A stretch of DNA of 64,000 nucleotides from Cryobacterium arcticum (lineage in GTDB: Bacteria > Actinomycetota > Actinomycetes > Actinomycetales > Microbacteriaceae). Position numbers and translations under genes: made by a program. Below the pieces are notes generated by a model. It saw nothing but the letters and a program-made list of their open reading frames with translations. It did not search any database and was not told the origin of the DNA. The stretch covers positions 1,488,001-1,552,000 of the forward strand of contig NZ_CP016282.1 in NCBI RefSeq assembly GCF_001679725.1. The letters run 5' to 3'. Positions 25,731 to 34,914 of the stretch are shown here, piece by piece (within the stretch, counting starts at the first letter, position 1; the number at the start of each line of letters is the position of its first letter).

Positions 25731-27593
25731 TCACCCGAGACCGGTCGAGGCCTCCTCCTCCTGATGTTCGGCGGCGATGAGCCGGGTAGCAGCATCGATT
25801 AGCGCCAGATGGGTGAACGCCTGCGGGAAGTTGCCCAGGTGTTGCCCGGTGGTCGCGTCAATCTCTTCGGCGTAGAGCAGCATCGGCCCGGCGAAGGAGA
25901 GCAGCTTCTCGAACAGGGCCTCGGCGGCGTCATGCTCACCGATCATCACCAGGGCCGACACCAGCCAGAAGGAACAGATGGTGAAGGTGCCCTCCTCACC
26001 GCTGAGCCCGTCGTCGGTGCGATCGACCCGGTACCGCAGCACCAGGCCGTCCTGGGTGAGCTCGTCGGCGATGGCGAGCACCGTGGCCCGCACCCGCTTG
26101 TCGTCCGGCGGCAGGAACCCCATGATCGGCAGCAGGAGCAGGGACGCATCCAGATCTGTGGTGCCGTAGTGCTGGGTGAACACGCCCCGTTCGCTCAGGC
26201 CCTTCTCGCAGATCTCCGCTTTGATGCGGTCGGCGGATGCCTGCCAGGAGGCGGCCTGTTGCGCATCCCCACGGCTCTCGGCAATGCGGGCACCGCGGTC
26301 AGCGGCCACCCAGCACAGCACCTTGGACGCCGTGAAGTGTTGCGGTTCCCCGCGCATCTCCCAGATGCCCTGATCGGGTTCGGCGCTGCGTTCAATGGCG
26401 GTGTCGACCAATTCGGACAGGTGTTTCCACGCCATCGGCGCGATCTGACCGCCGCCGCGCAGATGCTCTTCGACCGAGTCGAGCAGCATGCCCCAGACAT
26501 CGTGCTGGTGCTGGTCGAACGCGCCGTTGCCGGTGCGCACCGGACGCGACCCGCGGTATCCGGAGAGGTGGTCGAGGGTGTGCTCCGGAAGGTCACGTTC
26601 CCCGCCGATGCCGTACATGATCTGCAGGTCCCAGGGCGCGTCCACTTTGTCGGTGGCCACGGCATCCAGGACGAACGCGAAGTAGTCGAAGGCTTCGCCG
26701 TTGAAGCCGAGGCCGTGCAGCGCCCTCAGCATGAACGAGGTGTCCCGGATCCAGGTGTACCGGTAGTCCCAGTTGCGTTCGCCGCCGGGTGTCTCGGGCA
26801 GCGACGTGGTCGCCGCGGCCATGATCGCCCCGGTCGGCGCGTAGCTGAGGCCCTTGAGTGCGAGGGCGCTGCGTTCGATGTGCGGGCGGAACCTGTGGTC
26901 GGGGAAGGTGGCCATGCTCATCCAGTTGCGCCAGTACTTCTCGGTGCCGGCGAGCTGCTCCTGTGCTTCTGCCACGGTCTCGGGCACCACGCCGTCCCAG
27001 GCGAGCGCCACGAACGCGGACTCGCCCGCCTCGAGCGTGGTGCGCCCGGTGCACCGCGCACCGACCACGCCCAGGGGGACGCTGCCGCCCAGCGTGAGTT
27101 CCACGCCGCTGCCGGCGATCTTCGCCCGGTCGTAGCCGGACCCGTCGAATTCCCACCGGCCCTGGTTGCGGGCGTAGTCGAAGAGCGGCAGGCAGTTGAC
27201 CTCCAGTTCGACCCGTCCGTCAAAACAGGTGGCGATGCGCAGGAGGGTGCGCTGGGCGATCGCATTGCCGGGGGAGCGTCGGTAGCCCTCCCTGCGGTGC
27301 TCCGCGAGCGGACCCATCACCAGCACGTCCTGCACCCTCATCCAGCCGGAGGGGGTGTGCCAGGTGGTCTCCAGCACCATGGTGCCGGGCAGATACCGGC
27401 GCTGCTGGGGAACGTTGGTGTTGGTGGGGCCGAACCGGAAGAAGCCGGCGGTGCGATCCAGGAGCGCGGCGAAGACGCTGGGGCTGTCGGGCCGCGGCAG
27501 GCACAACCACTCGACCGCGCCGTCGGGGGCGACCAGGGTGCTCACCTCGCAGTCGGAGAGGAAGGCATAGTCGGCGATCGGCGGGAATCTCAT
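25731..27593 (-). CDS. Glycoside hydrolase family 15 protein (glucoamylase/trehalase type)
   Basis: 620 residues; ATG at 27593 with GGAGG upstream. N-terminal beta-sandwich starting FPPIADYAFLSDCEVSTLV and a C-terminal (alpha/alpha)6 barrel; NWDYRYTWIRDTSFMLRAL is the hallmark of the bacterial GH15 group. No signal peptide, so intracellular. In actinobacteria this group includes GH15 trehalases, making trehalose or maltodextrin hydrolysis plausible. Next to pgi, which fits glucose use, but the two converge rather than form an operon. Confidence 0.88.
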   Translation of the reverse strand: MRFPPIADYAFLSDCEVSTLVAPDGAVEWLCLPRPDSPSVFAALLDRTAGFFRFGPTNTNVPQQRRYLPGTMVLETTWHTPSGWMRVQDVLVMGPLAEHRREGYRRSPGNAIAQRTLLRIATCFDGRVELEVNCLPLFDYARNQGRWEFDGSGYDRAKIAGSGVELTLGGSVPLGVVGARCTGRTTLEAGESAFVALAWDGVVPETVAEAQEQLAGTEKYWRNWMSMATFPDHRFRPHIERSALALKGLSYAPTGAIMAAATTSLPETPGGERNWDYRYTWIRDTSFMLRALHGLGFNGEAFDYFAFVLDAVATDKVDAPWDLQIMYGIGGERDLPEHTLDHLSGYRGSRPVRTGNGAFDQHQHDVWGMLLDSVEEHLRGGGQIAPMAWKHLSELVDTAIERSAEPDQGIWEMRGEPQHFTASKVLCWVAADRGARIAESRGDAQQAASWQASADRIKAEICEKGLSERGVFTQHYGTTDLDASLLLLPIMGFLPPDDKRVRATVLAIADELTQDGLVLRYRVDRTDDGLSGEEGTFTICSFWLVSALVMIGEHDAAEALFEKLLSFAGPMLLYAEEIDATTGQHLGNFPQAFTHLALIDAATRLIAAEHQEEEASTGLG

Positions 27594-27689
27594 GAGCGGG
27601 TGAACCTCCGGTGTGGGCGATGGTGCCGGGTGGCGGAGCGTATGCGCACCACAGTTGCCCCGGCCGGTGACCGTGTCAACATCGGCTGG

Positions 27690-27709
27690 AATGTGTCCTT
27701 CGACACATT
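27690..27709. promoter_or_regulatory. Perfect dyad, possible operator
   Basis: Eight-base arms AATGTGTC and GACACATT around CTTC, 97 bases upstream of the GH15 start. A candidate binding site for the NarL-type regulator encoded next door, or for a GH15 regulator; unproven. Confidence 0.4.
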
Positions 27710-27800
27710 GCCTCCGCTGCGACCGCGCCGATACCGTCGATAGCGCAGGGGGAACTTGCTCACGAGGAAAAGCTGGGGGGCTGCTCGTGGGCGCTGCGTG

Positions 27801-27824
27801 CGCAGGAGCCGTGTGGCTCCTGCG
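27801..27824. other. Ten-bp stem hairpin upstream of the histidine kinase gene
   Basis: CGCAGGAGCC, GTGT, GGCTCCTGCG is a perfect stem 90 bases before the kinase GTG. It contains AGGAG, so it may be an RNA leader structure. Confidence 0.45.
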
Positions 27825-27913
27825 CCGGCGGCGCCTGCCCTAACCTTCACTGAGCGGTCCTGTCGCGACGGTTCGTTGCCATGGCTTCTGGGACCTGCCG
27901 AGGGGGAGGGCAC

Positions 27914-28999
27914 GTGCGCGCTGAAACGCCACCGACCGAGCAGATGACCGCCGATGTCGACTCCGTCGTCGTCCGCATCGTGGACGAGTTGACGGGTCGC
28001 CTTGCCGGGCAGTCCAGCCCGCTGGTGACCGACAATGCGGTAAGTGGCGAGCTGGAGACGCAGGTACGCGGGATCCTCACGCGAGTCTTCGACAGGCTCG
28101 GGGCCGCCGACATGCCCGGTTCAGATCCGGGACGAGACGCCGTCATCACGGCAACGGCCGGCGCTGAGATCGGCCGACGGCGCGCGGATCAGCATATTCA
28201 CCCTGCGGAGAGCCTCGCGGCCGCCAATGTGCTGTTTGAAGTTGCCTTGACAGCCATCACGGAGCTCATGCCAGGACGGTGGGCCACGGCCGCGGTCGCG
28301 CTCAGCGTGCACCACGCGATCATGGAGAACGTGGTCCCGGCCGCCACCAGCTACGTCAACGTGCTCCTCGACCGCTTGTCGATCGCGCATTCCGAGGAAC
28401 GACTGCGAATCTCGCGGGACTTGCACGACCGGGTGTCCCATGGAATTGCGGTCGCGCACCAACGCCTGCAACTCTCGGGACTCACCGAGGGCGGCCCAGA
28501 CGATGACGGCGCCGTCAGCGTCAGAGCAGCGTTGGCCCTACTTGAATCGACTCTCCGGGAGACGCAGGCGATCGCAACCGAGCTGCGCTACCAAGTGGGA
28601 TCGGGGCTGCTGAGTGATGCCATCGCCGACTTCGTCAGCGACAGTGATGCCGGAATGACCCCGATCGTCGTCTCCAACGCCGGCCGCGTGCGGCGGCTCC
28701 CGACAGGTGTGCAGGAGGAGACCTTCATCGTCGTCCGCGAGCTGGTGCACAACGCCCGCCGGCATGCGGCGGCCACCACAATCCACATCGACATGAGTTG
28801 GAGGGAACGGTCTGTCCAGGTAACTGTGCGGGACGATGGGCGCGGATTCCATCGTACGGACGTGCGCCCGGGCGCGCTCGGATTGATCGGCTCGCGCGAG
28901 CGCTGTGACGCTATCGGCGCCGAACTGTCAATCTCCTCGGCGCCAGGTTCCGGCACCACCGTGACCCTGGACATCCCCCTCAACCCGGACGTCGAATGA
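27914..28999 (+). CDS. NarL/DesK-type sensor histidine kinase
   Basis: 361 residues from GTG at 27914, chosen because GGGGGAGGG lies three bases upstream. No membrane segment or signal peptide, so a cytosolic sensor. Residues 1-150 are an unassigned helical region; then RLRISRDLHDRVSHGIAVA is the HisKA_3 box with the phosphorylated histidine (LHD), followed by the ATPase domain: ELVHNARRHA (N box), VTVRDDGRGF (G1) and GLIGSRERCDAIGAELSISS (G2). The stop overlaps the response regulator start (ATGA), so the two are partners. The signal is unknown. Confidence 0.88.
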   Translation: MRAETPPTEQMTADVDSVVVRIVDELTGRLAGQSSPLVTDNAVSGELETQVRGILTRVFDRLGAADMPGSDPGRDAVITATAGAEIGRRRADQHIHPAESLAAANVLFEVALTAITELMPGRWATAAVALSVHHAIMENVVPAATSYVNVLLDRLSIAHSEERLRISRDLHDRVSHGIAVAHQRLQLSGLTEGGPDDDGAVSVRAALALLESTLRETQAIATELRYQVGSGLLSDAIADFVSDSDAGMTPIVVSNAGRVRRLPTGVQEETFIVVRELVHNARRHAAATTIHIDMSWRERSVQVTVRDDGRGFHRTDVRPGALGLIGSRERCDAIGAELSISSAPGSGTTVTLDIPLNPDVE

Positions 29000-29607
29000 C
29001 CCGCGCCCGGTCTGTTGTCGTCATCGACGACCACGGACTCTTCCGGGAGGGGGTGCACAGCATCCTGACCCGAGATCCTGCGCTGCACGTCATAGGCGAG
29101 GGCGCGACGAGTGACGATGTCAGGTCACTCGTCTCCGAGCTGCACCCCGACGTGTTGCTTCTCGACGTGGACATCCCCGGTGCGCCCGCGGGAACCACGG
29201 TGCGTTGGGTGCGACGAACTCATCCCAACACGGCGGTTGTGATACTCACGATGCACGCAGACCGAGTGCTCGAGGCGCAGCTGCGTGCGGCCGGAGCCAC
29301 CGATTATCTCCAGAAGACCGCCGCCTCGGCCGACCTCCTCCACGCCGTGAAGACAGCACGGCCGCTGACCCCGGATGCCCTGGCGACCGATGTGTCAGAC
29401 CGTGAATCCAGCCCGCTGCTCACCGCACGGGAGCTCGAGGTCCTGCGTCTGGTGGCCCTGGCTTTCTCCAACCGGGAGATCGGACTCCAGCTCACTCTCG
29501 CCGAGGGAACCGTGAAACGGCACGTCTCCAACATCTTCACCAAGCTCGAGGCGACGTCACGGATGGGCGCAGTGCGTCGGGCCGCCACTCTCGGCCTTTT
29601 CGGCTAG
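28996..29607 (+). CDS. NarL/FixJ-type response regulator
   Basis: 203 residues. Receiver domain with VVVIDDHGLFREGV, phosphorylation site VLLLDVDIPG and conserved lysine in YLQKTAASADLL, then a LuxR helix-turn-helix: LTARELEVLRLVALAFSNRE and LAEGTVKRHVSNIFTKLEA. Translationally coupled to the kinase. Target genes are not evident; the two dyads upstream of the kinase gene are candidate autoregulatory sites. Confidence 0.92.
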   Translation: MTRARSVVVIDDHGLFREGVHSILTRDPALHVIGEGATSDDVRSLVSELHPDVLLLDVDIPGAPAGTTVRWVRRTHPNTAVVILTMHADRVLEAQLRAAGATDYLQKTAASADLLHAVKTARPLTPDALATDVSDRESSPLLTARELEVLRLVALAFSNREIGLQLTLAEGTVKRHVSNIFTKLEATSRMGAVRRAATLGLFG

Positions 29608-29704
29608 CTCACCGTTGCCGTCGAGCCACTGTCAACGGAGACGGCGGTCGGGCTATGGTGCCTGCACGACTGAGGTTCCGACGAGAGATCGAAGGGTGAA
29701 ACGG

Positions 29705-32614
29705 ATGGGCGACAACGACACGGTTCTCGTGGTGGCGGGGTACCAGGACATCGACACGGCCCGGCGGGAATTCCTCGCCACGGCGGCGCTCGTGCGGGCG
29801 GGAGAGCTCTCCACGCACGGCATGATCCTGGTGACCAAGAACGAGCAGGGCGAGGTGCGCCTGGAGCACACCGGCGACGACCACGGCCACACCGGCCTGG
29901 GCTGGGGCACCGGAGTGGGCGTAGTGGTCGGGCTGTTCGCCCCGGTGATGCTGGGCACCGTGGTGGTCGGGGCCGCCGGCGGTGCGCTGGTGGACGCCTT
30001 CACCGGGCATCGACTGCGCCGGGCGGTGCACGACGAGATCGGCTCCGCGCTCGTGGCGGGGTCCGCGGTGGTGATCGGGGTGTTCGCCGCCGAGCACCGG
30101 CTGGCGGTGGAGTTGCACCTGGCTGGTGCGTTCATGTTCTCCTTGGTGGAGTCCGGCCCCACCGACCTGGCCGAGCTGGAGGCCGAGCTGGACCAGGCGA
30201 TGGGCAAGTTCGTTCCCGACCGCACAGTCCTGCCGATGCCCGACCGCTCCTTCGGCGGCACGGCCGGCCGTACCCTCGCCGACTCGGTCGCGGACTGGTC
30301 GATGATTCCCGGCCCGCGAGCGCCCGCGGGTGCCCCGAACGTGCTCATCGTGCTCATCGACGACGCCGGGTTCGGCGCCCCCGACACCTTCGGCGGGCCG
30401 GTGCGCACCCCCAACTTCACCCGGGTGCAGGAACGCGGCGCCACGTACAACCGCTTCCACGTCACCGCGGTCTGCTCGCCCACCCGAGCTGCGTTGCTCA
30501 CGGGTCGTAACCAGCACCGGGTCGGGTTCGGGTCCATCGCCGAGTATCCCGGGCCGTTCCCGGGCTACACGGCCGCCAAGCCTCGCAGCTGTGCGGCGCT
30601 GCCGCGCATCCTCTCGGAGAACGGCTACGTGACCGGCGCCTTCGGCAAGTGGCATCTCACTCCCGACAACGTGCAGGGCGCGGCCGGGCCGTTCGACCAC
30701 TGGCCGAAGGGCTGGGGCTTCGACCGCTGGTGGGGGTTTCTGTCCGGCGCCGCGGGTCAGTACGACCCCATCGTCACCCTCGACGACAGCGTCATCGGGG
30801 TGCCCACCGGTCAGGACGGCCGGCAATACTACTTCCCGGATGACCTCACCGACAAAGCCACCGAGTGGTTGCACGCCGTGCGGGCGCAGGACCCCGTGAA
30901 GCCCTGGATGATGTACTACTCGACGGGCTGTGCGCACGCGCCGCACCACGTGGCCAAGGAGTGGGCCGACAAGTACGCCGGCCAGTTCGACGACGGCTGG
31001 GACGTGCTGCGGGAGAAGACCCTGGCGCGGCAGAAGGAGCTCGGGATCGTGCCCTCGGAGACTGAACTCACCGCGCGACCCGACCTGTTCCCCGCCTGGG
31101 ACTCGCTGACCGACGCGCAACGCCGGCTCTACGCCCGGCAGATGGAGGTGTACTGCGGGTATCAGGAGAATGCCGACTGGAATGTGGGACGGCTGCTGGA
31201 CTCCCTCGACGAGATGAACGAGCTGGACAACACCCTGATCTTCTACATCTGGGGCGACAACGGCGCGAGCCTGGAGGGCACCACCACCGGGTCGTTCAAC
31301 GAGCTGACCTTCCTCAACGGTCTCGTGCTCGACGCCGACCAACAGACCGATCTCATCGAACAGTACGGCGGCATCGACGCGCTGGGCGGCATCCACACCG
31401 CCCCGCATATCGCCGCCGCGTGGGCTCATGCCAGCAATACCCCGTTTCAGTGGGGCAAGCAGGACGCCAGCCACCTGGGCGGAACCCGTGACCCGATGGT
31501 GGTGTCCTGGCCCACGCGCCTGCGGCCCGGAGACGCGCTGCGTACCCAGTTCACCCATGTGATCGACATCGCCCCCACGGTTCTCGAGGCGGCCGGCATT
31601 CCGGAGGCGAAGACAGTGGATGGCATCGCTCAGGAGCCCATGGACGGCACCAGCTTCTTGTTCAGCTTCGACGATGCCGCCGCTCCCGAACGTCACCGAG
31701 CGCAGTATTTCGAGATGTTCGGCAGCCGGGCGATGTACCAGGACGGCTGGTGGGCCGCCTCACGGCCCGACCGCATCCCCTGGGATGTGTCGCCGGCGAC
31801 GCTGGCACAGTTCGGCCCGGGCGCCGACTGGGATCCGGACCGAGACGTGGGCTGGGAGCTGTACTACCTGCCCGACGACTTCTCCCAGAGCCACGACCTC
31901 GCCGCCGAGCATCCCGACAAGGTGCGCGAGCTGCAGGAGCTGTGGTGGGCGGCGGCCAAGGAGAATCGCGTGCTCCCGCTGATGGGCGGTATGTCCGTGG
32001 TCTACGGCATCCTGCCGCCCATGCCCACCGTGACCAAGTTCACCTTTGCCGGCGACGTGCAGAATGTGCAACGCGGCATGATCCCGCGCATCTACGGCCG
32101 GTCGTATGCCATCGAAGCGCACCTCACCGTTCCGGACGGGGGAGCGCAGGGTGTGCTGGTGGCGCACGCCGACTTCATCGGCGGGTTCGCCCTGTGGGTC
32201 GATGCGGCCGGGATCCTCACCCACACGTACTCGTTCCTCGGCGTGGAAACCTATCGGCAGAAAGCGGATGCGCCGTTGGCCGCCGGCGATGTGCGGGTGC
32301 GGATGCTGTTCGAGGCCGCTGAGAACACGCCCGGCACCGGCGGCCACGTGACGCTGTTCGTGAACGACGAACCCGTCGGTGACGGCGACCTGCCGCACAC
32401 CGTGCCGATCGCGTTCACCAGCTACTCGGGCATGGATATCGGCCGGGACAACGGACTCGTCGTGGATCGGGACTATGAAGACCAGGCGCCGTACGCGTTC
32501 ACCGGACGAGTACATCGGGTGGTCTTCGACCTCATGCCGATGGGTCACGCCGATGAGAAGGCGCTGCACCTGCATCACGCGGTCGAGAACCTGGCCCACG
32601 GCGCCGCCGGTTGA
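29705..32614 (+). CDS. DUF1269-type glycine-zipper domain fused to arylsulfatase
   Basis: 969 residues from ATG at 29705. Residues 1 to about 180 resemble DUF1269 membrane-associated stress proteins: VLVVAGYQDIDTARREF, then a hydrophobic glycine-rich double helix (GWGTGVGVVVGLF and GTVVVGAAGGALVDAF). From about 215 a complete sulfatase follows: VLIVLIDDAGFGAPDTFGG (metal site), CSPTRAALLTGR with C257 as the formylglycine precursor, GKWHLTP and WGDNGAS, plus a C-terminal beta-rich domain. It would hydrolyse sulfate esters after C257 is oxidised by a formylglycine-generating enzyme, not seen here. No signal peptide. Such a fusion is unusual in my experience. Confidence 0.85.
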   Translation: MGDNDTVLVVAGYQDIDTARREFLATAALVRAGELSTHGMILVTKNEQGEVRLEHTGDDHGHTGLGWGTGVGVVVGLFAPVMLGTVVVGAAGGALVDAFTGHRLRRAVHDEIGSALVAGSAVVIGVFAAEHRLAVELHLAGAFMFSLVESGPTDLAELEAELDQAMGKFVPDRTVLPMPDRSFGGTAGRTLADSVADWSMIPGPRAPAGAPNVLIVLIDDAGFGAPDTFGGPVRTPNFTRVQERGATYNRFHVTAVCSPTRAALLTGRNQHRVGFGSIAEYPGPFPGYTAAKPRSCAALPRILSENGYVTGAFGKWHLTPDNVQGAAGPFDHWPKGWGFDRWWGFLSGAAGQYDPIVTLDDSVIGVPTGQDGRQYYFPDDLTDKATEWLHAVRAQDPVKPWMMYYSTGCAHAPHHVAKEWADKYAGQFDDGWDVLREKTLARQKELGIVPSETELTARPDLFPAWDSLTDAQRRLYARQMEVYCGYQENADWNVGRLLDSLDEMNELDNTLIFYIWGDNGASLEGTTTGSFNELTFLNGLVLDADQQTDLIEQYGGIDALGGIHTAPHIAAAWAHASNTPFQWGKQDASHLGGTRDPMVVSWPTRLRPGDALRTQFTHVIDIAPTVLEAAGIPEAKTVDGIAQEPMDGTSFLFSFDDAAAPERHRAQYFEMFGSRAMYQDGWWAASRPDRIPWDVSPATLAQFGPGADWDPDRDVGWELYYLPDDFSQSHDLAAEHPDKVRELQELWWAAAKENRVLPLMGGMSVVYGILPPMPTVTKFTFAGDVQNVQRGMIPRIYGRSYAIEAHLTVPDGGAQGVLVAHADFIGGFALWVDAAGILTHTYSFLGVETYRQKADAPLAAGDVRVRMLFEAAENTPGTGGHVTLFVNDEPVGDGDLPHTVPIAFTSYSGMDIGRDNGLVVDRDYEDQAPYAFTGRVHRVVFDLMPMGHADEKALHLHHAVENLAHGAAG

Positions 32615-32649
32615 TCTGGGCCGGCGAGCGCGGTGCGTAGGCTGGAGCC

Positions 32650-33357
32650 ATGCTTCGGCCCCGAGACCCACGCGCCGAACTGGCGGCACTGTGCGAGCGC
32701 GGCCTGGACTGGCACACCGGCGGCACCCGGGCGCTCCCGTCCGCCCAGAATGCCCGGCACGCCGCTGTGCTGGTGCTCTTCGGCGTGCTCGACGCCGTGC
32801 CGGCGCACCTGCCATCGGCCGGGACACCGGGGCCCGGCACCCTGCGCGGCGGGGTGCCCCTCGACCTCGATGTCCTGCTGCTCCGGCGCGCGCCGACGCT
32901 CGGCAGCCATCCGGGCCAGATCGCGTTCCCGGGAGGCCGGCTCGAAGCATCCGACGCCGGGCCCATAGCGGCCGCGCTCCGCGAGGCGGTCGAAGAGACC
33001 GGGCTGGATCCGGACGGCATCGAACCCCTGGGCACCCTGCCGTCGCTGCCCGTGCCGGTGAGCAACCACCTGGTCAGCCCGGTGCCGGCCTGGTGGACCC
33101 GGCCGTCGCAGGTTGCCGCTGTGGACCACGCCGAAACCGTCGAGGTGTTCCGGGTTCCGGTGGCCGACCTGCTCGACCCGGCGAGCCGGGCGAACACCGA
33201 GCACTCCGTGGGTGGCACCAGCTACCGGGCGCCGGCGTTCACCGTGGACGGCCGGTTGGTGTGGGGCTTCACTGCGATCGTGCTCTCGCGTATGTTCGAC
33301 GAGCTCGGCTGGTCGGTGCCGTGGGACCCCGACCGGGTGGTGCGCCCCGACCTCTGA
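32650..33357 (+). CDS. Nudix hydrolase, CoA pyrophosphatase-like
   Basis: 235 residues. The Nudix box is GRLEASDAGPIAAALREAVE followed by ETGLD (REAVEETG core). It is preceded by GSHPGQIAFPGG, the extra signature of the NudL/CoA-diphosphatase group, which cleaves CoA to phosphopantetheine and 3',5'-ADP. An N-terminal extension of 40 residues is unassigned. Starts 35 bases after the sulfatase fusion, so possibly co-transcribed. Cytoplasmic. Confidence 0.85.
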   Translation: MLRPRDPRAELAALCERGLDWHTGGTRALPSAQNARHAAVLVLFGVLDAVPAHLPSAGTPGPGTLRGGVPLDLDVLLLRRAPTLGSHPGQIAFPGGRLEASDAGPIAAALREAVEETGLDPDGIEPLGTLPSLPVPVSNHLVSPVPAWWTRPSQVAAVDHAETVEVFRVPVADLLDPASRANTEHSVGGTSYRAPAFTVDGRLVWGFTAIVLSRMFDELGWSVPWDPDRVVRPDL

Positions 33358-33375
33358 GCGGTGATAGACCCAACC

Positions 33376-33640
33376 TCTCGTCGGTCGAGCTCGTGGAGAC
33401 CCCGTGAGAGCGTCTGTGTTCGCGCCCGTCGCGTCGGTCGAGCTTGTCGAGACCCGGTGCGCGGATCTCGAGGCACGTCACGAGGTCTCGACAGGCTCGA
33501 CCAGCGACGGGGGCGCGACATGCAGGCACGTCACGAGGTCCCCTAAGGAAATGCACTCGTCAGGAGACCCCGTGAGAGGGTCTGTGTTCGCGCCCCTCTC
33601 GTCGGTCGAGCTTGTCGAGGCCGGGTGAGAGGGTCTCCGC
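33376..33640. repeat. Cluster of dispersed GGTCGAGCTTGTCGAGACC-type repeats
   Basis: Four copies of one short element lie in the gap before the sigma-factor gene: forward at about 33380-33402, 33433-33454 and 33602-33621, inverted at 33484-33504 (GGTCTCGACAGGCTCGACC). The flanks are duplicated as well: GTGAGAGCGTCTGTGTTCGC at 33404 recurs with one change at 33572, and GGCACGTCACGAGGTC occurs at 33472 and 33525. Short palindromic repeats of this kind are common between genes in Microbacteriaceae and relatives. No gene is visible here. Confidence 0.7.
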
Positions 33641-33728
33641 CCGCGCGGTGATCGTCACGTTGGAGGGACCTCAGCGAACGGATGTGCCGGTGGCGGGAAC
33701 CATCCGCTGGGTGCGGACATTATTAGGT

Positions 33729-34319
33729 ATGACGGCAGCCCGGGGGACCAACGAGTACGAGGTGTGGGCTCGCGCCGTCGAGGGGGATGCGGGGGCGTTC
33801 GGGGAACTCTTCGATGAGCATCGTGACCGGGTTTTCGGTCACGCCCTGCGCGCCCTCGCCTCCAGACACGACGCCGAGGACGCCACCGCGATCGTGTTCC
33901 TGGAACTCTGGCGGCACCGGCGCCGAATTCGGGTGGTGAACGGGTCGGTGATCGGCTGGTTGCTGGTGACCACGAACAACGTCTGCCGCAACCAGGCCCG
34001 ATCAAACCGTCGCTACCGCTTGGCCCTGTCGAAGCTCTCGGCGGAGCGCTCGCATCCGGACCCATCGGACGAGCTCGGCGCAGAGCTGGATCGCGCCCGC
34101 ACCGCGCCAGGGGTCCGCGAGGTGTTCGCGCAACTCAACGCCCGTGACCAAGACATCCTCACGCTCTGCGTGCTCGAGGAACTGACCACCGCCGAGGCGG
34201 CCGTGGCCCTGCGGATCCCGATCGGAACCGTGAAATCCCGGCTGTACCGGGCCAAGAACCGCATGGCCGAACTGATGCTGCAGAACGCACCCGACGTGAG
34301 AGAGGGATGGAGCCTGTGA
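33729..34319 (+). CDS. Sigma-70 family (ECF-like) RNA polymerase sigma factor
   Basis: 196 residues from ATG at 33729. Region 2 covers roughly 25-90 (AFGELFDEHRDRVFGHALRA, then ATAIVFLELWRHRRRI). Region 4 covers about 130-185: LNARDQDILTLCVLEELTTA and IPIGTVKSRLYRAKNRM. No region 1 or 3, as in ECF factors. The stop overlaps the start of a membrane-protein gene (TGATG), the normal place for an anti-sigma factor. GGGAAC at 33695-33700 may be the -35 of an autoregulated promoter. Confidence 0.88.
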   Translation: MTAARGTNEYEVWARAVEGDAGAFGELFDEHRDRVFGHALRALASRHDAEDATAIVFLELWRHRRRIRVVNGSVIGWLLVTTNNVCRNQARSNRRYRLALSKLSAERSHPDPSDELGAELDRARTAPGVREVFAQLNARDQDILTLCVLEELTTAEAAVALRIPIGTVKSRLYRAKNRMAELMLQNAPDVREGWSL

Positions 34320-34914
34320 TGACCCCGGAACCGACCGACGATCCGCGCGACCGCCCCACCGACAACCCGGAATTCGACCCCCGGCGCAGCGCCGAGATTC
34401 GCGCCCTGCTGATCCGCACGGTGGCCGGCACCCCGCGCCCGCGCCGGGCACGCTGTCCCGCCCGGCCTTCGCCCTGGCCGCGACCGTAGCGCTGCTGTTC
34501 GCCGGCGGTGTGGGCGCCGGGACGATGGTGGCCATCGACCGGTTCACCGACCCTCTTGTGGCTCAGGATGCCAGTGGCGCGGCGGAGTCCGTCGAGCCGG
34601 CGAGCGGTGAGAGCTACGGGGTCCAGAGTCTGCAGGGTGTCAGCGCTCAGAGCCAGGACGTCGCTGCCACCAGCGGCTCCGCCGATGACAGTGACCTGCC
34701 ACCAAGGACCGCAGCCGACCTCATTCCGGTGCTGGCGCTGAACGGCGAGACCGGGTACGCGTATCCCAGCGACATCGACTTGGCCCGCACCAACGTGCTT
34801 CTCGACGCCGACGCAGGCTTTCTCGATGCTGTGCCCACCGGCCAGATACCGATCTACCTGGCCGACGGCGTCACTCTCCTTGGGTACGTCGATTCGTCCC
34901 GGCTCCTCCCATGA
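34319..34914 (+). pseudogene. Frameshifted sigma-linked membrane protein (anti-sigma position)
   Basis: The first frame (MTPEPTDDPRDRPTDNPEFD and on) is open from 34319 to a stop at 34489. A second frame continues from about 34440 to 34914 and encodes a membrane helix (FALAATVALLFAGGVGAG) and an extracytoplasmic part ending YLADGVTLLGYVDSSRLLP. The total is two bases beyond a multiple of three, so one missing base in the GC-rich stretch near 34430-34460 would explain it. Either a sequencing error or a real inactivation. If intact it would be about 198 residues: cytoplasmic domain, one helix, outer domain. No zinc-binding HxxxCxxC motif is visible, so anti-sigma function rests on position only. 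Confidence 0.7.

Larger units (their letters stand above)
27594..27913. other. 320-base divergent intergenic region with two perfect hairpins
   Basis: It separates the GH15 gene (minus) from the histidine kinase (plus). It holds two strong dyads: AATGTGTC/CTTC/GACACATT at 27690-27709 and CGCAGGAGCC/GTGT/GGCTCCTGCG at 27801-27824. A short frame ending at 27843 would encode a hydrophobic helix followed by RRRRLP, but nothing else supports it. The dyads may be operators or leader hairpins for the two-component genes. Confidence 0.5.

Noticed and set aside
27613..27843. 76-codon frame ending in a hydrophobic helix and RRRRLP
   Set aside because: The tail resembles a sortase-anchored C-terminus, but there is no sorting motif, no convincing start and the frame crosses two perfect dyads.
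33376..33640. CRISPR array
   Set aside because: Repeats are irregularly spaced, of both orientations and themselves palindromic, with no uniform spacers and no cas genes.
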